A DNA stretch of 64,000 nucleotides, taken from NCBI GenBank assembly GCA_938092135.1, contig CALLJL010000008.1, forward strand, positions 279,501-343,500, in the 5' to 3' direction. Numbering within the stretch: the stretch's first letter is position 1; every line of letters begins with the position of its first letter. The position numbers were made by a program, and so were the translations under genes. The notes under the pieces are model-generated. The model saw nothing but the letters and a program-made list of their open reading frames with translations. It was not told the origin of the DNA and did no database searches. Below, piece after piece: positions 57,789 to 64,000 of the stretch. The DNA comes from an uncultured bacterium (lineage in GTDB: Bacteria > Acidobacteriota > Aminicenantia > Aminicenantales > CALLJL01).

Positions 57789-58279
57789 GAGACGTGAATA
57801 GTTTAAATCGGGTCATTCTTGTCGGTCGACTCAGGGATAAACCTGTCCTTCGTTACCTCGCTAAGAGCGAAAGACCTGTGGCCCATTTTGATCTAGCCAC
57901 CAATGAGCTCATCTATGATCCCAGCAAAAATGAAAGCCGCCGTCGCGCTGAGTGGCATCGGATCATAGCCTGGGGAAAGCTGGCCGAATTTTGCAGCAAA
58001 TATCTCCATAAAGGCCGACAGATTCTAATTGAGGGTAAACTTAGAAGTCGCACCTGGGAAGGGCGAGATGGCGTAAAAAGAAGGACAACGGAAATAGAAG
58101 CTCGGACAATTATTCTTCTCGGAAAAAGAGAAGAAGAAGTAGAGGCAGCGGAAATAGCTGAGCCTGAGGCCCTTTCTTATTATGATTACGGAACCGCGGA
58201 ATTTCCTGACCAGGAACTTCCAGAAGGAGAAACTGATTTTCCCCCTGAGACTGAATCTGATGAGGAAATTCCTTTTTAA
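57785..58279 (+). CDS. ssb: single-stranded DNA-binding protein
   Basis: 164 residues. The OB fold (1-110) has LNRVILVGRLRDKPVLRYL, VAHFDLATNE, EWHRIIAWGKLAEFCSKYLHKGRQILIEGKLRSRTW. A disordered acidic region ends in the canonical tip DEEIPF, which recruits RecO, RecQ, PriA and others. It binds single-stranded DNA as a tetramer in replication and repair. Its overlap with cpoB places ssb at the end of the tol-pal operon, away from the usual rpsF-ssb-rpsR setting; there could be a second ssb elsewhere in the genome. Confidence 0.95.
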   Translation: MRDVNSLNRVILVGRLRDKPVLRYLAKSERPVAHFDLATNELIYDPSKNESRRRAEWHRIIAWGKLAEFCSKYLHKGRQILIEGKLRSRTWEGRDGVKRRTTEIEARTIILLGKREEEVEAAEIAEPEALSYYDYGTAEFPDQELPEGETDFPPETESDEEIPF

Positions 58280-58285
58280 ATCTCC

Positions 58286-60055
58286 TTAGGTTATTTGAGT
58301 AGTTAAAAAGGCCTGGGGATGGCGGGAAAGAATTTTTTCGATAAAATATTCTTCTATATCCTGAGAAGTTCTTAAATTTAAAATTCCCTTACAGGCTTCT
58401 TCGACCGTTTTGAGCTCGACTGAACGAAGGGTTTTTTTGATCCGGGGGATGAAGATAGGATTCATGCTAAAAATTCTCAATCCTAAGCCAAGGAGAATCA
58501 GAGCGGAAAGAGGTTCGGCGGCCATTTCCCCACAGACAGCAACTTCTTTACCCGCTTCATTAGATTTCTCGATCACATGCTTCAGGAGCCTAATAACTGA
58601 AGGGTGCAACGGCTTATAAAGATAAGAAACATATTCATTGGAGCGATCGACAGCCAGAAAATATTGAATAAGATCATTGGTCCCTATGCTAATAAAATCA
58701 ACTTCTCTTACTAAAAATTCAATCATAGCTGCGGCTGCCGGGACTTCAATCATTACCCCAATGGGAATATTCTCATCAAAGCGAACTTTTCGGCGACGTA
58801 ATTCAATTTTTACCTCACTCAGTAATTCTTTAATCATTAAAATTTCCTCAAGTTCAGTAATCATGGGAAAAAGAAGCCGAACATTACCCTGACTGCTGGC
58901 CCTCAGAATGGCTCTAAGCTGAAGTTTAAAGAGGTCTTGATTTTTAAGAGAAAAGCGAATGGCCCTCAAGCCTAAGGCTGGATTGCGTTCAGCTTCAAGA
59001 TTAAATTGAGAATAGGATTTTTCACCACCAATATCCAAAGTTCTAATATAGGCGGGCCGGGGATAACATTTTCGGGCCAATTTAGAATAAATTTCAAAAT
59101 GCTCCTCTTCCGAGGGAAGAGTTTTGCTCTGAAGATAGATATATTCCGTGCGGAAAAGGCCAACCCCTTCAGCTCCAAGGCTTAAGGCTGCGGGCACTTC
59201 CTCCGGCAATTCAATATTGGCTAGGGGGGTAAACACGACTCCATCGAGCGTTACTGAAGGAAGCCGGGCTATTTTCCTCAGTTCCAGCCGGTATTTATCA
59301 TATTTTTCCTTTTTGCTCTGAAATTCTTTTTTGATAGCCAGAGGGGGATTGATAAGAACCTCTCCATCAGTCCCATCAACAATAATAAAATCTCCATTCT
59401 TAGCATAAGCAGTTATATTATGTAGACCCACAACGGCTGGAATATCAAGGGAACGGGCCAAAATGGCTGTGTGGGAAGTCGGTCCACCCATATCAAGGGC
59501 AACCCCGATTATATTTCCACGACCAAAGCGGCTAGCCGCTTCAGAAGGTAGAAGATCATGGGCCACAAGAATAACTTTTCGGTCACCTAGCTGCTCTTTT
59601 CGCTTACTTCTTTCTGGCTTGAGATTGCGCTGAATCCTAATTAAAACATCAAAAATGTCAGCACGTCGCTGACGGAAATATTCATCATTGATACTTTCGA
59701 AGGTTTCTCTATATTTTCTATTTACTTCCTCAAGAGCCCATTCAGCTGTGACCTTTTCCTGGCGAATCACTCTTTCCAGAGTGGCAAAGAGAGATTTGTC
59801 TCTCAGAATAAGAAGGTGAGCATCAAGAAGAATGGCCTGCTCCTCACCAGCAATCTTTTTAATTTTTTCCTTAATTTCGAGCAACTCTCGTTCAGTTTTT
59901 TCAATCGATGACTTAAGCCTTTCAATTTCCTTTTCAACCTGAGAAGCAGGGATATTTTCCCGACGAACGGCGAGGCCCGCAGTTTCAGTTACAAAAATTT
60001 CACCCATAGCGATGCCGGGCGAAACTCCAATTCCTCGTAAACGAATAAAATCCAT
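58286..60055 (-). CDS. ptsI: phosphoenolpyruvate-protein phosphotransferase (PTS enzyme I)
   Basis: 589 residues, normal for enzyme I. The N-terminal HPr-binding part (1-140) is followed by the phosphohistidine domain with GGPTSHTAILARSLDIPAVVG, where His195 takes the phosphate from PEP. The C-terminal PEP-binding barrel has EGVGLFRTEYIYL, RTLDIGGEKSYSQF, NPALGLRAIRFSL, GVMIEVPAAAAM, IGTNDLIQYFLAVDR and the Cys of VAVCGEMAAEP. It phosphorylates HPr. AAGG directly precedes the ATG; HPr is 6 nt upstream. Confidence 0.96.
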   Translation of the reverse strand: MDFIRLRGIGVSPGIAMGEIFVTETAGLAVRRENIPASQVEKEIERLKSSIEKTERELLEIKEKIKKIAGEEQAILLDAHLLILRDKSLFATLERVIRQEKVTAEWALEEVNRKYRETFESINDEYFRQRRADIFDVLIRIQRNLKPERSKRKEQLGDRKVILVAHDLLPSEAASRFGRGNIIGVALDMGGPTSHTAILARSLDIPAVVGLHNITAYAKNGDFIIVDGTDGEVLINPPLAIKKEFQSKKEKYDKYRLELRKIARLPSVTLDGVVFTPLANIELPEEVPAALSLGAEGVGLFRTEYIYLQSKTLPSEEEHFEIYSKLARKCYPRPAYIRTLDIGGEKSYSQFNLEAERNPALGLRAIRFSLKNQDLFKLQLRAILRASSQGNVRLLFPMITELEEILMIKELLSEVKIELRRRKVRFDENIPIGVMIEVPAAAAMIEFLVREVDFISIGTNDLIQYFLAVDRSNEYVSYLYKPLHPSVIRLLKHVIEKSNEAGKEVAVCGEMAAEPLSALILLGLGLRIFSMNPIFIPRIKKTLRSVELKTVEEACKGILNLRTSQDIEEYFIEKILSRHPQAFLTTQIT

Positions 60056-60061
60056 CCTTAA

Positions 60062-60331
60062 CTATTCATTTTCATCAAATTTGTTATTGATCAAATTGAC
60101 TAATGCCCTAAGGGCTTCCCGCTCATCTTCACCGGAAACCCGGATAATAATTTTTGTTCCCTGACTGGCTGCCAGAGTCAAAAGACCAAGTATACTTTTG
60201 CCATCGATTTCCATAGCATCTTTAATAATTTTGACACTCGAACTGAACCTATTGGCTAAATTAACAAGTTTAACCGCCGCCCGGGCATGAAGCCCAAGCT
60301 TATTTTTTATAACTACCTCCTTCTCGACCAT
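60062..60331 (-). CDS. ptsH: HPr phosphocarrier protein
   Basis: 89 residues. His15 lies in NKLGLHARAAVKLV, the EI phosphorylation site, and Ser46 in DGKSILGLLTLAAS, the HPr-kinase regulatory site. Both are intact, so the protein can relay phosphate to EIIA proteins and be switched by HprK. Length and fold are standard. It lies between the mannose-type EIIA gene and ptsI, in one minus-strand operon. Confidence 0.96.
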   Translation of the reverse strand: MVEKEVVIKNKLGLHARAAVKLVNLANRFSSSVKIIKDAMEIDGKSILGLLTLAASQGTKIIIRVSGEDEREALRALVNLINNKFDENE

Positions 60332-60339
60332 TTTTAAAC

Positions 60340-60744
60340 CTATTTTTTTGTTTTGAGTAAGGCACTGGCTAAATGAATATTTCTTTTTCCCTGTTCAACT
60401 ACTTTTCTGGCTACCTCTTTTAAACTTTTGGACCTTTGGAGAGAAACAAACTTAATCAACATAGGCAAATTGACACCGGTGATAATTTCTACTTCATTAC
60501 TGCGGAGAAAGCTAAAACTTAAATTGGATGGAGTACCGCCGAACATGTCGGTAAAAATTATGACTCCATTTTTTTGGTCAACCCGTTTCAGAGACTGGTT
60601 AATTTTCTTTTTTGATTCCTCAACATCGTCATACCAGCCAATAGAGATTGCCTCAATATTAGGTGCCTCTCCCAGAATCATAGTTAATACATTCAAAAGT
60701 TCCTCAGCCAATTTTCCGTGGGAAACAATTATTCCGCCAATCAT
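60340..60744 (-). CDS. PTS mannose-family EIIA protein
   Basis: 134 residues of the EIIA-Man fold. The phosphorylated His is His9 in GGIIVSHGKLAEELL. Other family segments are IFTDMFGGTPSNLSFSFL near residue 65 and EIITGVNLPMLIKFVSL near 88. There is no fused EIIB domain and no EIIC/EIID permease gene nearby, so this EIIA more likely serves regulation than sugar uptake. GGAAAG lies upstream of the ATG. It follows rapZ. Confidence 0.93.
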   Translation of the reverse strand: MIGGIIVSHGKLAEELLNVLTMILGEAPNIEAISIGWYDDVEESKKKINQSLKRVDQKNGVIIFTDMFGGTPSNLSFSFLRSNEVEIITGVNLPMLIKFVSLQRSKSLKEVARKVVEQGKRNIHLASALLKTKK

Positions 60745-60794
60745 ATTTTTCTTTCCAATGTTTCCAATGAAAATCTCTGATTCACTTCCTTAAT

Positions 60795-61679
60795 TCACCG
60801 CCTCAGGTCGCGGTGAATAATTTTTATATCATAATTTCGCTTTTTCAGAAAATTCCTGAGCTCTTCGCCAATAACCACCGAGCGATGTTTACCACCGGTA
60901 CAGCCTATGCCAATTGTCAGATAACTCTTGCCTTCCTGAATAAACTTCGGCAAAAGAAAAAGAATAAACCTGCTCATTTCTTCGAAAAAATCCTGAGTTT
61001 CCGGAGAATTAAGAACATATTTTTTGACCTCCGGGCTCTTACCCGTTTTGTTCCGAAAGCGGTCAATGTAAAAAGGATTGGCTAAAAAGCGGGTGTCGAA
61101 AATCAGATCAGCTTCCAGGGGAAGGCCATATTTATAGCCAAAGGTAATGATGGTTATTTGAATTTTTTTTCTTGGCCGTGGCCAAAGCTTTTTCAATAAA
61201 AGGTCCCGAAGCTGATTAATCGTCATTCCGGAAGTATCAATAACATCATCAGCCATGGCTTTAATAGTCTCCAACCTTTTCCTCTCTAGGCGAATAGCCT
61301 CGAGAACTGATTTGCGGGGGAAAAGAGGGTGGGGACGACGACTCTCACTGAATCTTTTGACCAGAGTTTCATCGGAGGCATCAAGAAAAATTAATTTAAC
61401 CGGAATTTTAGTTCTTATGTCCGTGAACACGCGTGGAAAATCATGAAGAAAACCAGGTTCTCTCATATCTACCACTAAGGCAACTTTTTCAATCTCAACC
61501 TCTCTCTTAACCCAGAGATCTATAAAATTAGGAATGAGTTTAGCGGGTAGATTATCAACACAATAATAGCCAAGATCTTCGAGAAAATGGCTGACCACAG
61601 TCTTGCCTGAGCCTGAAAGGCCAGTGATGATCAAAAAACGATTATCTCCAGCTATGCCCTTTTTTTTTACTACTGTCAT
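60795..61679 (-). CDS. rapZ: RapZ (RNase adapter / nucleotide-binding P-loop protein)
   Basis: 294 residues. Walker A is ITGLSGSGKTVVSHFLEDLGYYCVDNLPAKLIP near residue 18. Other family segments are LVVDMREPGF, IFLDASDETLVKRFSESRRPHPL, ITFGYKYGLPLEADLIFDTRFLANPFYI and the C-terminal IGIGCTGGKHRSVVIGEEL. In E. coli RapZ guides RNase E to the GlmZ small RNA and so controls glucosamine-6-phosphate synthesis; in other phyla the target is unclear. It overlaps the hprK stop by 4 nt. Confidence 0.95.
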   Translation of the reverse strand: MTVVKKKGIAGDNRFLIITGLSGSGKTVVSHFLEDLGYYCVDNLPAKLIPNFIDLWVKREVEIEKVALVVDMREPGFLHDFPRVFTDIRTKIPVKLIFLDASDETLVKRFSESRRPHPLFPRKSVLEAIRLERKRLETIKAMADDVIDTSGMTINQLRDLLLKKLWPRPRKKIQITIITFGYKYGLPLEADLIFDTRFLANPFYIDRFRNKTGKSPEVKKYVLNSPETQDFFEEMSRFILFLLPKFIQEGKSYLTIGIGCTGGKHRSVVIGEELRNFLKKRNYDIKIIHRDLRR

Positions 61680-62224
61680 CTCATTCTTTTTTCCAACCGC
61701 TTAACAATTTCATGAGAGGCAAGATACCCCCTTTGACGCAGCCGATGGACTCGGCAGGCAATTTCAATTAGGGTAGCCATATTTCTGCCTGGAGCGACTG
61801 GAATTATGAGCTGGGGAATTTTTACTCCCAGAATTTCATAATCTTCAGGAAAATCAAGACCAATGCGATCAAACTCATCACCTCGATGCCATCTTTTTAA
61901 ATTGATGGCCAGATCAATTTGAACCGAAGGACAGATAGCCTTTTTCCCAAAAATTTCTTTAATATTGATTAGACCAAGACCTCTTAGTTCCATAAAATAA
62001 CGAATAACGTCAGGCGGTTTACCCCTTAGCTTTCCAGATCGAGTTTTTTCAACCAGAACCACATCATCGGAGACAAACCGATGTCCCCGAGTAATTAATT
62101 CAAGAGCACTCTCACTTTTTCCTACACCGCTATCACCTAAAATCAAAACGCCCAAGCCATAAATCTCAAGAAGACCCGCCGAAATGATCTTCGTCCGTTG
62201 GGAATTCAATTTTTTTGAGCTCAT
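61676..62224 (-). CDS. hprK: HPr kinase/phosphorylase, catalytic domain only, with a changed conserved residue
   Basis: 182 residues; full HprK has about 310. The N-terminal domain is absent: an in-frame TGA lies about ten codons before the ATG, and ptsN occupies the space beyond. The catalytic domain has Walker A LGDSGVGKSESALELI, FVSDDVVLVEK, MELRGLGLINIKEIFG (signature) and IPVAPGRNMATLIEIA. Where Bacillus HprK has AIHGVLVDIYG, this protein reads IISAGLLEIYG, so the conserved His is Ser. It should bind nucleotide; its balance of kinase and phosphorylase action on HPr Ser46 is uncertain. TATAAT lies 4 nt before the ATG. Confidence 0.93.
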   Translation of the reverse strand: MSSKKLNSQRTKIISAGLLEIYGLGVLILGDSGVGKSESALELITRGHRFVSDDVVLVEKTRSGKLRGKPPDVIRYFMELRGLGLINIKEIFGKKAICPSVQIDLAINLKRWHRGDEFDRIGLDFPEDYEILGVKIPQLIIPVAPGRNMATLIEIACRVHRLRQRGYLASHEIVKRLEKRMR

Positions 62225-62269
62225 TGAAATTATAGTTCTGGCAATTCTTCAGCCGGCAACAGCCAGGCT

Positions 62270-62740
62270 TCACTCATAGATTTTTTCTTCTTCTTCGCGA
62301 ATTATTTCCAAGATGCGCCGGGATGACTTAGCGGCCAATATTTTTTTGGGAAGAGATGCGGCTTTACGAATCAACTGAGCAATTGCCGCCAGAATTTGAA
62401 GGTTGAGGCTGGGATTATCTGAAGGAGAAATGAGGAGAAAAAAAATGGAAGTAGGCTTGCCATCGGCCGATCCAAAGGAAACCCCTTTTTTAGAAAGGGC
62501 GAGAACCAGGATTGGATTGTTGAGCCCCGCTATTTTACAATGGGGAATAGCCACACCCTCGCCTACAGCGGTACTGCCAAGATTTTCTCGCTGAATTAGT
62601 TTCTCCAGAAGTTCAGAGGCGTTATTTATTTTCTGCTTTTCTTGGAGGAAATTGACCATCTCGCGTAAAGCACCATCCCTATCCTTAGCTTTTAGCTCAT
62701 TAATTATCATTTCTTCAGTTATTAAATTAGCTATTCTCAT
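62270..62740 (-). CDS. ptsN: PTS EIIA-Ntr / fructose-type EIIA
   Basis: 156 residues. The phosphorylation site is His67 in EGVAIPHCKIAGL. Other family segments are KKGVSFGSADGKPTSIFFLLISP and HLQILAAIAQLIRK-like NLQILAAIAQLIRKA. PtsN is the end receiver of the nitrogen PTS and regulates K+ uptake and other systems in proteobacteria. It lies between hpf and hprK, the usual order next to rpoN. KtrAB in the same window is a possible but unproven target. Confidence 0.94.
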   Translation of the reverse strand: MRIANLITEEMIINELKAKDRDGALREMVNFLQEKQKINNASELLEKLIQRENLGSTAVGEGVAIPHCKIAGLNNPILVLALSKKGVSFGSADGKPTSIFFLLISPSDNPSLNLQILAAIAQLIRKAASLPKKILAAKSSRRILEIIREEEEKIYE

Positions 62741-62758
62741 CTTACAACTATGCCAAAA

Positions 62759-63295
62759 TTATTCGGGTTCAATCAAGCCATAATGGCCGTCGCGACGCTT
62801 AAAAATAACCGCAAATTTCTCATTATCCTCCCGGCGAAAAACAAATACATCCCTTCTTTTTAGATCAAGCTGCATAATAGCCTCTTCCACAGTCATTGGT
62901 TTTAGGGAATAGTCATTCATCCGGATAATCCTTTTTTCCTCTGGGGAAGATCCCAATTGAGTCTCCCCCGTCAGGGACAACTGTCTTTGCTCCCGGGCAA
63001 CCCTTCTCTTTTTTTCTCTTACCTTCTCCCTTTCTTTTTTAATCCTCTTTTCTAAGCTATCAAAAACTTTACCTAGGGTAACCATCAAATCAGGAGATTC
63101 ATCTTCAGCTACAACTCCTATTCCTTTAGCTTTAAGATTAATTTCAATTTTATAACGATATTTTTCATGGGAAAGAACAATATCAACTTCAGCAGGAGGG
63201 CGAAGTAATTTATTTATCGATTTAAGCCTTTTTTCACAATAAGATCTGATATTTGGAGTTATTTCCACTTGTTTAGTGGTAAAACGAATATTCAT
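62759..63295 (-). CDS. hpf: ribosome hibernation promoting factor, long form
   Basis: 178 residues. The N-terminal S30AE domain (1-105) has MNIRFTTKQVEITPNIRSYCEKRLKSI-type sequence and ends in basic helices that fill the mRNA channel of the 30S subunit. The C-terminal domain (about 120-178: SLKPMTVEEAIMQLDLKRRDVFVFRRED, DGHYGLIEPE) is that of long HPF, which dimerises and makes 100S ribosomes without RMF. GAGAGG precedes the ATG, which overlaps the rpoN stop by 4 nt. Confidence 0.95.
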   Translation of the reverse strand: MNIRFTTKQVEITPNIRSYCEKRLKSINKLLRPPAEVDIVLSHEKYRYKIEINLKAKGIGVVAEDESPDLMVTLGKVFDSLEKRIKKEREKVREKKRRVAREQRQLSLTGETQLGSSPEEKRIIRMNDYSLKPMTVEEAIMQLDLKRRDVFVFRREDNEKFAVIFKRRDGHYGLIEPE

Positions 63296-64000
63296 TTTTT
63301 CCTCTCCATTAAAAACTTTCTTTTCCGAACGTGAGAGGGAGGAATCTGAAGTTTCTTCCTATATTTGGCTACCGTTCGGCGGGCAATCTTTATATTTTCT
63401 CGAGCTAATATCGCACACAAGTCAATGTCGCTTAAGGGATTGTTTGGATCCTCACCCTCAATCAATTTTTTTATTTTTTCTTTGATTCTGAGTGAAGAAA
63501 TCTCCTCTCCGTTCTGACCTGACAATGATTTATGAAAAAAATATTTTAATGAAAAGACACCACGGGGAGTTTGAATATATTTATTGGCCACAACTCGACC
63601 AACGGTGGATTCATGAACTCCCACTTCCTCAGCAATTTCTGAAAGGGTTAAAGGCCTCAAATATTCAATCCCCCTTTCGAGAAAATCTTTCTGGCGCCGG
63701 ATAATTGCCTTGGCCACACGATAGACAGTCCGTTCTCGCTGATTAAGACTCTTTAAAAACCATAGGGCTCGCTTCATCTTCTCTTTGAGGTAAGCATAAG
63801 CCTCGGGGTTAAGCCGGGAACTGCTGGCCATGATCTGACGATAAGAATTGCTTATTCTAAGTTTAGGCAAACCTTCATTATTCAAAATAATTTGATAATC
63901 ATCTCCTTCTTTCGTAACAATAATATCAGGAACTATATACATAACTTTTTCCTGGCTATATTTTCTGCCTGGGGCCGGGTCAAGTTGTCTTAGAACCTCG
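63292..64000 (-). CDS. rpoN: RNA polymerase sigma-54 factor RpoN (5' end off the window)
   Basis: The minus-strand frame is open to the right edge: upstream of the ATG at 63942 the codons read EVLRQLDPAPGRKYSQEKV, which is a conserved part of the core-binding domain, so that ATG is internal and about 235 C-terminal residues are visible. Seen here are the rest of the core-binding region (YIVPDIIVTKEGDDYQIILN), the DNA-binding helix-turn-helix (TLSEIAEEVGVHESTVGR) and the RpoN box (ARRTVAKYRKKL). The gene is not truncated in the genome as far as visible. It directs promoters that need enhancer-binding activators. hpf and the PTS genes follow. Confidence 0.95.
   Translation of the reverse strand, partial: EVLRQLDPAPGRKYSQEKVMYIVPDIIVTKEGDDYQIILNNEGLPKLRISNSYRQIMASSSRLNPEAYAYLKEKMKRALWFLKSLNQRERTVYRVAKAIIRRQKDFLERGIEYLRPLTLSEIAEEVGVHESTVGRVVANKYIQTPRGVFSLKYFFHKSLSGQNGEEISSLRIKEKIKKLIEGEDPNNPLSDIDLCAILARENIKIARRTVAKYRKKLQIPPSHVRKRKFLMERKK

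Noticed and set aside
63292..63942. Possibility that rpoN is a truncated 216-residue pseudogene
   Set aside because: The frame stays open with RpoN-like codons to the window edge, so the apparent shortness is only due to the cut.
1..64000. CRISPR arrays, insertion sequences, tRNA and rRNA genes
   Set aside because: I looked for regularly spaced repeats, transposase motifs and cloverleaf or rRNA sequence and found none that I could support.

Overview
This 64 kb window is bacterial chromosome with no rRNA, tRNA, mobile element, phage gene or CRISPR array that I could recognise. It is AT-leaning and densely coding. The cell is clearly diderm: it has a complete tolQ-tolR-tolA-tolB-pal-cpoB run, outer-membrane beta-barrel proteins, lipoproteins and Tat/Sec-exported proteins. 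Taken together, the rpoN-hpf-ptsN-hprK-rapZ-EIIA-ptsH-ptsI cluster, a LutB-LutA-type Fe-S fusion, many radical SAM and glycosyltransferase genes and secreted propeller/PKD/FN3 proteins suggest an uncultured, probably anaerobic lineage near Acidobacteriota/Aminicenantes. That placement is inference; a marker-gene tree would settle it.

Layout. 1-9.6 kb: a Tat-exported metallophosphoesterase cut by the left edge, then envelope-glycan genes (two paralogous polyprenyl-phosphate sugar transferases, a GT4, a sugar-nucleotide epimerase, a hexapeptide acyltransferase, a YdjC/ChbG deacetylase) and a dicarboxylate/amino-acid symporter. 9.7-16.1 kb: asparagine synthetase, a methyltransferase, GT9, a DPM1-like GT2, rsmA and a SPASM radical SAM enzyme, all forward. 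16.1-28.1 kb: a secretome island with a PD40 lipoprotein, a stand-alone SGNH hydrolase, three related secreted propeller proteins (one with a fused SGNH hydrolase), an AMIN-domain beta-barrel protein, a GT39-like membrane glycosyltransferase and a second barrel. 28.3-34 kb: a membrane-anchored (probably lipoprotein) SAM methyltransferase next to a radical SAM enzyme, then another methyltransferase and another GT39-like enzyme. 34.2-42.5 kb: HtrA protease, FtsK, the LutB/LutA fusion, an HD-GYP phosphodiesterase, and an ECF sigma/anti-sigma pair. 42.5-52.9 kb: ricT-holB-uvrA, an APC permease, an MrfA-like helicase and KtrAB potassium uptake. 53-58.3 kb: the Tol-Pal operon ending in ssb. 58.3-64 kb: a regulatory PTS/RpoN cluster on the minus strand, with rpoN cut by the right edge.

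How the genes fit together. The three GT2 enzymes can charge a polyprenyl phosphate carrier, and the two GT39-like integral membrane enzymes are the type that use such carriers on the periplasmic side. With the GT4, GT9, epimerase, acyltransferase and deacetylase they make a coherent surface-glycan toolkit. The PTS genes encode EI, HPr, two EIIA proteins, HPr kinase and RapZ but no sugar permease here, so the relay is probably regulatory.

Most unusual signals: (1) a SAM methyltransferase with a lipoprotein-like signal, read from a leader with a long inverted repeat and paired with a radical SAM enzyme; (2) an HPr kinase lacking its N-terminal domain and carrying Ser where the conserved His of the catalytic domain should be; (3) a UvrA missing about 100 residues of one internal segment; (4) a terminator-shaped hairpin whose loop contains the A of a start codon; (5) many genes whose sigma70-type -10 box lies 6-9 nt from the start codon, predicting leaderless mRNAs; (6) 11-bp direct repeats over the promoter of the YdjC-type deacetylase gene; (7) the propeller/SGNH/AMIN-barrel island.
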